Under the pieces are notes generated by a model. It saw only the letters and a list, made by a program, of their open reading frames with translations. It ran no database searches and was not told the DNA's origin. A stretch of 39,171 nt of DNA from contig NZ_JABSST010000023.1 in the NCBI RefSeq assembly GCF_013213975.1, positions 1 through 39,171 of the forward strand. The letters run 5' to 3'. Positions 33,766-39,171 of the stretch are shown here, piece after piece (within the stretch, counting starts at the first letter, position 1; every line of letters begins with the position of its first letter). This DNA is from Winogradskyella sp. GTDB lineage: Bacteria; Bacteroidota; Bacteroidia; Flavobacteriales; Flavobacteriaceae. The position numbers and the translations under genes were made by a program.

Positions 33766-34845
33766 ATGAATAACAGACAACGCTCTTTTTTTCAGCTTTT
33801 TATCTCATCTATTTTTTATTGGCTATTTGCTTTTACCTTGTTTATCGCTATCCGATATAATGGATTAGTGGAAGAATTGGCTTTGTATACAGATGAATAT
33901 TTGGGTCTTCCAATTCTTGCATTTTATAAGTATGGTCTAATTTTGGGTCTTTTGCTCGGCGTTTTTTATGCTATAATTGAATTTCTTTTTGACGAATTTT
34001 TGAGCAAAAAGTTAATATTAGGAGTAAGTGTAATATTTAAATCTTTTATTTATCTGGCCCTTATCATAATTGTTCTAAGTTTACTTTCCTTTAGTATTGA
34101 AGAGCAAATTGATATTGATTTACCCAATGAAAGGGGGTGGTGGCGAACAGATCCCTTTTTCTGGAATACAGTAATATTTTTTGTTTCATCCTCTGTGGTT
34201 TTTTCCCTTATCAGAATAGCAAATGATAAATTCGGAAGAGGAATGTTTATTAATATTTTGTTGGGCAAATATAGAAAGCCAAGAGAGGAAACACGAATTC
34301 TTATGTTTCTTGACTTGAAAGATTCTACAAAGATTGCCGAAAGATTAGGTCATGTAAAGTACAGCAAATTTATTCAAGATTGTTTTACAGATTTAAATAA
34401 GGTCTTGGCAAAGTTTGAAGCCGAAGTCTATCAATATGTCGGTGATGAAGCTGTGGTGACATGGACAGAAAAGAAAGGCTTTAAAAGCAGTAATTGTATA
34501 AATTTATTTTTTGCCTTTAGGAAACAATTGCATCTGCGTAATCAATATTATGAATCAGCTTTTAGCTTTAAACCAATATTTAAAGCGGGTATACATTATG
34601 GTGAATTAATGATAGCGGAAGTTGGTACTGTTAAAAAAGAGATTGCATTTCATGGGGATGTTATTAATACTGCTTCTCGCATACAAAGTTTATGTAATAA
34701 TTATAATGCACAGCTTTTAGTTTCAGAAACCGTATTAAATAATATTATTTTAGAAAAAATGTATAAAATACATTCTAAAGGGGATATTAAACTTATAGGA
34801 AGGGAAAGTACTGTGAAGGTTTTTGAAATTACAGAAGATACATAG
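33766..34845 (+). CDS. Membrane-bound class III adenylate/guanylate cyclase
   Basis: The protein has 359 residues. Four hydrophobic helices (about 12-30, 52-75, 85-108, 133-152) precede a cytosolic class III cyclase domain (175-355). Metal-binding aspartates are Asp183 in LMFLDLKDST and Asp227 in YVGDEAV; the transition-state residues are Asn301 and Arg305 in VINTASRIQ. The usual base-recognition lysine before GD appears to be Gln223 (VYQYVGDE), while Asp298 sits at the partner position, so the substrate (ATP or GTP) is uncertain. Signals sensed by the membrane part are unknown. A Crp/Fnr regulator occurs elsewhere in the window but no link is shown. Confidence 0.88.
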   Translation: MNNRQRSFFQLFISSIFYWLFAFTLFIAIRYNGLVEELALYTDEYLGLPILAFYKYGLILGLLLGVFYAIIEFLFDEFLSKKLILGVSVIFKSFIYLALIIIVLSLLSFSIEEQIDIDLPNERGWWRTDPFFWNTVIFFVSSSVVFSLIRIANDKFGRGMFINILLGKYRKPREETRILMFLDLKDSTKIAERLGHVKYSKFIQDCFTDLNKVLAKFEAEVYQYVGDEAVVTWTEKKGFKSSNCINLFFAFRKQLHLRNQYYESAFSFKPIFKAGIHYGELMIAEVGTVKKEIAFHGDVINTASRIQSLCNNYNAQLLVSETVLNNIILEKMYKIHSKGDIKLIGRESTVKVFEITEDT

Positions 34846-34860
34846 AATAAGACGTTCACT

Positions 34861-35283
34861 ATGAAATATTTTCAAAAAGAAATACAATTACAATCGTTTA
34901 ATAGGGGATATCATTTGATAACTGAAAGTGTCATAAGTGCAATTCCTGAAATAGCAGAAGTTCAAATAGGGCAATTGCAGGTTTTTATTAAACATACGTC
35001 AGCTAGTTTAACCATAAATGAAAATGCAGACCCTACTGTTCGTTTAGATTTTGAGAGCCACTTGAATAAAATCGTACCTGAAAATCAACCTTATTATAAA
35101 CATGTTTGTGAAGGTCCAGATGATATGCCAGCACATATTAAAACATCATTAATCGGTACGTCAATTCAAATTCCTATAACCAATGGAAGATTAAATTTAG
35201 GAATATGGCAGGGTATATATTTATGCGAACATAGAAATGATGCTTCCGGAAGGCGATTAGTTGTTACTGTCTTTGGTAAATAA
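34861..35283 (+). CDS. YjbQ-family (UPF0047) protein
   Basis: The protein has 140 residues, full length for the family. Signatures are HTSASLTINENADPTVRLD (46-64), PDDMPAHIKTSLIG (101-114), NGRLNLGIWQGIYLCEHR, and the final RRLVVTVFG. E. coli YjbQ has weak thiamine-phosphate synthase activity; the true role is not settled. It starts 15 bases after the cyclase stop and ends at a strong bidirectional terminator. Confidence 0.93.
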   Translation: MKYFQKEIQLQSFNRGYHLITESVISAIPEIAEVQIGQLQVFIKHTSASLTINENADPTVRLDFESHLNKIVPENQPYYKHVCEGPDDMPAHIKTSLIGTSIQIPITNGRLNLGIWQGIYLCEHRNDASGRRLVVTVFGK

Positions 35284-35284
35284 A

Positions 35285-35312
35285 AAAATCCGATTCTTTT
35301 GAATCGGATTTT
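35285..35312. terminator. Bidirectional terminator between yjbQ-like gene and rplT
   Basis: AAAATCCGATTC (35285-35296), loop TTTT, GAATCGGATTTT (35301-35312) form a perfect 12-bp stem. The minus-strand reading is followed by further T residues, so it ends both the plus-strand yjbQ unit and the minus-strand rplT operon. Confidence 0.9.
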
Positions 35313-35351
35313 ACTTAAGCGAAATGTTGTTATTACTGAGGCGTAAAGCCC

Positions 35352-35696
35352 TTATTTAACTTTGTTAACTATTGCTTCAAAAGCTTCTGGGTGATGCATT
35401 GCTAAATCTGCAAGAACCTTACGATTCAATTCGATATTATTAGCTTTTAATTTACCCATAAACTTTGAATAGCTCATTCCATGTTGTCTAGCACCAGCGT
35501 TGATACGCATAATCCATAATGCACGGAATGTTCTTTTTTTATTTCTACGGTCTCTATACGAATATTGCATCGCTTTGTCAACCGCATTTTTGGCTACTGT
35601 CCAAACGTTTTTACGTCTTCCCCAGTATCCTTTTGCTTGCTTAAGAACCTTTTTCCTTCTAGCTCTTTTCGCAACTGAATTTACTGATCTTGGCAT
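35352..35696 (-). CDS. rplT: 50S ribosomal protein L20
   Basis: The protein has 114 residues, normal for L20. [31 protein letters not shown] and [33 protein letters not shown] are the conserved parts, the first being the basic tail that binds 23S rRNA during early 50S assembly. It is the last gene of thrS-infC-rpmI-rplT; in other bacteria L20 represses this operon's rpmI-rplT part. A 115-base spacer separates it from rpmI. Confidence 0.98.
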   Translation of the reverse strand: MPRSVNSVAKRARRKKVLKQAKGYWGRRKNVWTVAKNAVDKAMQYSYRDRRNKKRTFRALWIMRINAGARQHGMSYSKFMGKLKANNIELNRKVLADLAMHHPEAFEAIVNKVK

Positions 35697-35811
35697 GTTT
35701 TTAATTGTTTTTTGTAGTAGGCGACCTTTTTTTAATAAAGATACTTGCTAAATTCTTTTGCCTAACTCCAGGGTTTATAAATTATTTTAACCGATTAAAA
35801 CAAGATTACTT

Positions 35812-36009
35812 TTACTTTAAACGTAACATTGTTTTAATATTATCCTCGTCAGACTTATGTACTAATGTATCATGAGTTAACGCTAGCTTACGCTTTTTAG
35901 ATTTTTTTGTCAAGATATGACTCTTAAAAGCGTGCTTTCTTTTAATCTTACCAGTGCCAGTTAGTTTGAAACGTTTCTTAGCACTCGATTTTGTTTTCAT
36001 TTTAGGCAT
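35812..36009 (-). CDS. rpmI: 50S ribosomal protein L35
   Basis: The protein has 65 residues. [33 protein letters not shown] is the standard L35 start, and the rest is basic with [19 protein letters not shown]. It sits between infC (64 bases upstream) and rplT in the usual order. Confidence 0.98.
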   Translation of the reverse strand: MPKMKTKSSAKKRFKLTGTGKIKRKHAFKSHILTKKSKKRKLALTHDTLVHKSDEDNIKTMLRLK

Positions 36010-36073
36010 TTTGTCCTAGTTTTAATTTACGTTTCGCTTATTTTATGCGCCATCAATTATGTTGCGGCGTAAT

Positions 36074-36631
36074 TTATTTAGTTTTTTTAGGTGCAATGAA
36101 CATAATCATTCGTTTCCCTTCGAGTTTTGGCATTTGTTCCACTTTACCATACTCCTCAAGATCCTGAGCTAATCTCAATAACAATATTTGTCCTTGCTCC
36201 TTAAATACAATAGATCTACCTTTAAAAAACACAAAAGCTTTTAACTTCGCCCCATCCTTTAAGAACTTAACAGCATGTTTCTTTTTAAATTCGTAATCAT
36301 GGTCATCAGTTTGTGGACCAAAACGAATTTCTTTCACAACTACTTTAGTAGCTTTTGCTTTTAAAGCTTTTTCACGTTTCTTTTGTTCATAGAGAAACTT
36401 TTTATAATCCATGATTTTACAAACAGGAGGATTCGCATTTGGTGAAATTTCAACCAGATCTAATCCTTGTTCGTCGGCCATGTAAAGTGCTTTTCTGATA
36501 GAATATACCCCAACTTCCACATTGTCTCCTACAACTCTTACTTCTTCAGATCTAATTTTAGAATTGATACGATGCTTGTCTTCTTGAACCTCGCGTCTAT
36601 TGTAATTCCTTCTGTTTCTACGTATTGCTAT
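36074..36631 (-). CDS. infC: Translation initiation factor IF-3, probable AUA start
   Basis: The protein has 185 residues. The frame continues upstream of the first ATG/GTG-type codon (GTG at 36520) with clear IF-3 sequence: [22 protein letters not shown] and EEVRVVGDN. It reaches a TAA two codons before the ATA at 36631-36629. Homologues begin MAIRRNRRN, so this ATA is the likely start; no ATG, GTG or TTG is available there. Later landmarks are [35 protein letters not shown] and the C-terminal [13 protein letters not shown]-3 rejects non-canonical start codons, and E. coli infC uses AUU for autoregulation. It lies 22 bases after thrS. Confidence 0.95.
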   Translation of the reverse strand: MAIRRNRRNYNRREVQEDKHRINSKIRSEEVRVVGDNVEVGVYSIRKALYMADEQGLDLVEISPNANPPVCKIMDYKKFLYEQKKREKALKAKATKVVVKEIRFGPQTDDHDYEFKKKHAVKFLKDGAKLKAFVFFKGRSIVFKEQGQILLLRLAQDLEEYGKVEQMPKLEGKRMIMFIAPKKTK

Positions 36632-36653
36632 GGCTTATAATTTTAGTTAAACT

Positions 36654-38594
36654 TTATTTAAAAGTCTTTAGACTTTTACTCACTTTATTTTTAATAATTT
36701 CAGAAAACGAAGATACACTAATTGTACCAAGATCCTCACCGCCGTGCTGTCTCACTGAAATTGTATTCTCTTTCTCTTCTTGCTCTCCAACGATTATAAT
36801 GTAAGGATATTTTTTCATTTCGGCTTCCCGAATTTTCTTACCTACCGTCTCATTTCTATTATCAGCGAGGGCGCGAATTTCGCTAATTTCTAGCAAATTT
36901 AAAACTTTTTCAGCGTATTTTTCGTATTTCTCACTCACAGACAATACAATAGCCTGTTCAGGCATTAGCCAAAGTGGAAAATTACCACCCGTATGTTCTA
37001 ATAATATAGCTACAAACCGTTCCATACTACCAAATGGAGCTCTATGTATCATAACGGGGCGATGAAGCAAATTGTCACTGCCTTTATAATTTAAATCAAA
37101 TCGTTCAGGAAGATTATAATCTACTTGAATTGTGCCTAATTGCCATTGACGTCCTAAAGCGTCTTTAACCATAAAATCTAACTTTGGGCCATAAAATGCA
37201 GCTTCGCCAGTTTCTACCACATAATTTAATCCCTTGTCTTTGGCAGCATTTAAAATGGCTTGTTCAGCTTTATCCCAATTTTCATCACTTCCAATATATT
37301 TTTCAGGATTTTCAGGGTCTCTTAGGGATACTTGTGCTTTAAAATCTTCAAACCCTAGTGAATTAAATACATATAGAACTAGGTCAATAACGTCCTTAAA
37401 TTCTGCATCTAATTGATCAGGAGTACAAAAAATATGGGCATCATCTTGCGTAAAGCCTCTAACGCGTGTCAATCCATGTAATTCACCACTTTGTTCATAT
37501 CTGTAAACTGTTCCAAATTCTGCAAATCTAATTGGTAGTTCTTTGTAAGAATAAGGACGCGCATTGTAAATTTCACAATGATGCGGACAGTTCATTGGCT
37601 TCAATAAAAATTCCTCACCTTCAGCTGGAGTGTTGATGGGTTGAAAACTATCTTCACCGTACTTCGCGAAATGACCTGAAGTGACATACAAATCCTTGTT
37701 TCCAATGTGAGGTGTAACGACCATTTTGTATCCAGCCTTTTTCTGAGCAGCTTTCAGGAAATTTTCTAGACGCTCCCTTAATTCGGCTCCTTTAGGTAAC
37801 CATAGTGGTAAACCTTGTCCAACAGTCTTTGAAAACGTAAATAATTCTAGTTCTTTGCCAAGTTTTCTATGATCACGTTTTTTGGCTTCTTCAACAAGTT
37901 GTAAATATTCTTTGAGTTCTTTTTGCTTTGGAAAAGAAATACCATAAACTCTAGTAAGTTGTTTCTCGTTTTCGTCTCCTTTATAGTAAGCGCCCGCAAC
38001 ACTTAATATTTTAACGGCTTTGATAATGCCAGTATTCGGGATATGCCCTCCGCGGCACAAATCTGTGAACGAAGAGTGATCGCAAAAACTAATTGTACCA
38101 TCTTTAAGATTTTCGATTAAATCAACTTTGTATTCATTTTTACCTTTATAATAAGAAAGTGCATCTGCCTTAGATACTTCACGCATTTTGAATTCATGCT
38201 TTCCTCTGGCAATTTCTATCATTTTATCTTCTATTGCCTTAAAATCCTTATCGGAGATACTTTCTTCTCCTAAATCAACATCATAATAGAAACCATTTTC
38301 TATAGCGGGACCAACCCAAAGTTTTACATTTGGATATAATTCTTCTAATGCTTGCGCTAATACGTGTGCAGAGGAGTGCCAAAATGCTTTTTTACCTTCC
38401 TCATCTCTCCATGTATATAATGTAAGACTTCCATCGGTGGTTAATGGAGTGGTCGTTTCAACAACACTGTTATTGAATTTTGCTGAGATAACATTTCGCG
38501 CGAACCCCTCGCTAATATCTACAGCCACTTCATAAGGTGTTACATCTTTATCGAAAGATCTTACAGAACCGTCTGGTAGAGTAATTTTAATCAT
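36654..38594 (-). CDS. thrS: Threonine-tRNA ligase
   Basis: The protein has 646 residues. An N-terminal TGS domain (1-60: [21 protein letters not shown]) is followed by the editing domain with HSSAH (73-77) and C180-RGGH184, which clear mischarged serine. The class II catalytic core carries [12 protein letters not shown] (Cys336 as a zinc ligand), [34 protein letters not shown] (motif 2) and [14 protein letters not shown] (motif 3). The C-terminal anticodon-binding domain starts near [14 protein letters not shown]. It is the first gene of the thrS-infC-rpmI-rplT operon and has a consensus promoter at 38621-38650. Confidence 0.98.
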   Translation of the reverse strand: MIKITLPDGSVRSFDKDVTPYEVAVDISEGFARNVISAKFNNSVVETTTPLTTDGSLTLYTWRDEEGKKAFWHSSAHVLAQALEELYPNVKLWVGPAIENGFYYDVDLGEESISDKDFKAIEDKMIEIARGKHEFKMREVSKADALSYYKGKNEYKVDLIENLKDGTISFCDHSSFTDLCRGGHIPNTGIIKAVKILSVAGAYYKGDENEKQLTRVYGISFPKQKELKEYLQLVEEAKKRDHRKLGKELELFTFSKTVGQGLPLWLPKGAELRERLENFLKAAQKKAGYKMVVTPHIGNKDLYVTSGHFAKYGEDSFQPINTPAEGEEFLLKPMNCPHHCEIYNARPYSYKELPIRFAEFGTVYRYEQSGELHGLTRVRGFTQDDAHIFCTPDQLDAEFKDVIDLVLYVFNSLGFEDFKAQVSLRDPENPEKYIGSDENWDKAEQAILNAAKDKGLNYVVETGEAAFYGPKLDFMVKDALGRQWQLGTIQVDYNLPERFDLNYKGSDNLLHRPVMIHRAPFGSMERFVAILLEHTGGNFPLWLMPEQAIVLSVSEKYEKYAEKVLNLLEISEIRALADNRNETVGKKIREAEMKKYPYIIIVGEQEEKENTISVRQHGGEDLGTISVSSFSEIIKNKVSKSLKTFK

Positions 38595-38620
38595 TATATA
38601 ATTGTCTAAATTTTAGCCCA

Positions 38621-38650
38621 CAAAGATATACCTATATATATAAAGGACAA
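38621..38650 (-). promoter_or_regulatory. thrS operon promoter
   Basis: On the minus strand TTG (plus CAA 38648-38650; TTTG if read one base wider), 19 bases, then TATCTTTG (plus 38621-38628). This is an exact Bacteroidota promoter, with the -7 element 26 bases before the thrS ATG. No long T-box or attenuator fits in the short leader. Confidence 0.8.
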
Positions 38651-38737
38651 AGTGAAGTAATGAATAAAAAAAACAACTCATAATCTCCTGTTAAACTGAA
38701 TGTTATAAAATATTAAAAATAATTTTAAAAAAAAGTG

Positions 38738-38767
38738 TTGCAGGAATATAAAGTAGTTATATATTTG
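38738..38767 (+). promoter_or_regulatory. rRNA operon promoter P1
   Basis: TTG (38738-38740), 19 bases, TATATTTG (38760-38767), then GCGCCCGC. The upstream 40 bases are almost pure A/T, like an UP element. Confidence 0.85.
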
Positions 38768-38861
38768 CGCCCGCTTAGGGGCATAAAAGTGTTTTCGAAG
38801 CGAGAGTTCATTTCCAAGATAAGATGTCAGAAAAAAAATTTAAATATTTTTTTGTTAGATG

Positions 38862-38892
38862 TTGTGGGAATAAAAAAAGGGTTTTATATTTG
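38862..38892 (+). promoter_or_regulatory. rRNA operon promoter P2
   Basis: TTG (38862-38864), 20 bases, TATATTTG (38885-38892), then GCACCCGC. P1 and P2 share GTTG-x-GGAATA near -33 and the -7 and start regions, and lie 125 bases apart, so the second looks like a duplicated promoter. Confidence 0.85.
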
Positions 38893-38934
38893 CACCCGCT
38901 TTGGAGGGGAACCTCAAGAAAAGTGAATAAAAAA

Positions 38935-38990
38935 GTTCATTAACATATTGAATTGACAGCGTAAGAGATTAACTGGAAACGGTTAATTTC
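38935..38990 (+). promoter_or_regulatory. rRNA leader with boxA-like element and hairpin
   Basis: GTTCATTAACATATTG (38935-38950) resembles the boxA antitermination element (TGCTCTTTAACA in E. coli) and the GTTCTTTGACATATTG seen in Bacteroidota rRNA leaders (from memory). GAGATTAAC (38965-38973) and GTTAATTTC (38982-38990) can form a 9-bp hairpin with one G-U pair. The stretch 38595-39073 contains only promoters and leader, no gene. Confidence 0.5.
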
Positions 38991-39073
38991 AGACAAGAGA
39001 ATAGATCATTTTAGAGTACTGGAATAATTTCTTATTAGTTGTTAGAGAATAAGTCGAGAGACTTAAAAATTTA

Positions 39074-39171
39074 ACGATGAAGAGTTTGATCCTGGCTCAG
39101 GATGAACGCTAGCGGCAGGCCTAACACATGCAAGTCGAACGGTAACATAAAGAAGCTTGCTTTTTTGATGA
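39074..39171 (+). rRNA. 16S ribosomal RNA, 5' end (partial)
   Basis: AGAGTTTGATCCTGGCTCAG at 39081-39100 is the universal start of 16S rRNA (E. coli positions 8-27), followed by GATGAACGCTAGCGGCAGGC and CATGCAAGTCGAACGG. Counting back seven bases puts the 5' end near 39074. The gene runs off the window. The CTAGCGGCAGGCCTAACACATG wording is typical of Bacteroidota. Confidence 0.98.

Noticed and set aside
38595-38660. A T-box or other tRNA-sensing leader before thrS
   Set aside because: The leader is only about 20 bases after the consensus promoter, too short for such a structure.
38735-38926. A 63-codon plus-strand ORF upstream of 16S
   Set aside because: It lies across the two rRNA promoters and the leader; its apparent coding is a by-product of those elements.
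1-39171. Mobile elements, CRISPR arrays, restriction or other defence genes
   Set aside because: No transposase, integrase, direct-repeat array, Cas or restriction/methylase motif was found; the TPMT-like protein is a small-molecule methyltransferase.

Overview
The window looks like part of a chromosome from a marine-type member of the Flavobacteriaceae (Bacteroidota). The base composition is AT-rich. Many genes are preceded by the Bacteroidota promoter signature TAnnTTTG, often with TTG/TTTG about 19 bases upstream, and Shine-Dalgarno sequences are mostly absent. The encoded proteins (split transketolase, LptF/G permease, PorT-type barrel, DUF6252-like lipoprotein remnant, flavobacterial zeaxanthin genes) fit the same group. 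The window opens inside guaB and closes about 98 bases into a 16S rRNA gene. Almost all of it is conserved chromosomal backbone. I see no prophage, insertion sequence, CRISPR array or defence island.

Layout. 1-1.74 kb: 3' end of guaB, then a minus-strand pair (secreted sugar-isomerase-like lipoprotein and a DUF922-like secreted protein). 1.8-3.65 kb: crtY, convergent with a small unknown protein and an SRPBCC protein. 3.85-9.03 kb: an envelope-folding operon (two-domain parvulin, SurA_N-like lipoprotein, SurA-like protein, MoxR ATPase). 9.2-11.6 kb: aconitase with its own terminator. 11.6-12.9 kb: Crp/Fnr regulator and membrane-anchored TlpA-type thioredoxin. 12.9-16.56 kb, minus: merR-crtI-crtB-crtZ, led by a MerR regulator with a CarH/LitR-like B12-binding half. 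With crtY at 1.8 kb these genes suffice for GGPP to zeaxanthin. 16.6-17 kb: tRNA-Leu(GAG) and tRNA-Lys(TTT). 17-20.8 kb: aroK, a phosphoribosyltransferase, a TPMT-like methyltransferase, hslR, an FKBP lipoprotein with a calcium-binding-like tail, and a PorT-type barrel. 20.8-22.7 kb: two-subunit transketolase. 22.8-26.9 kb: tgt, lptF/G-type permease, EamA transporter, accA. 27.1-31.4 kb: dnaB, AI-2E-family permease, and an overlapping aminotransferase/sulfotransferase pair. 31.5-32.3 kb: a decayed lipoprotein gene. 32.5-35.3 kb: a secreted protein of unknown function often labelled asparagine synthetase B, a membrane class III nucleotide cyclase, and a YjbQ protein. 35.3-38.6 kb, minus: thrS-infC-rpmI-rplT. 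38.7 kb to end: tandem rRNA promoters, leader and 16S start.

The observations most worth following are: the translationally coupled class IV aminotransferase and sulfotransferase-like pair, whose product is unknown and whose aminotransferase appears to lack the usual PLP-pyridine glutamate; infC apparently starting at AUA; an operator-like repeat array in front of the B12-type MerR/carotenoid operon; a Tgt without the cysteine zinc site; and a chaperone operon containing a SurA_N-like lipoprotein with no isomerase domain. All functional calls rest on reading motifs by eye; no database search was run.
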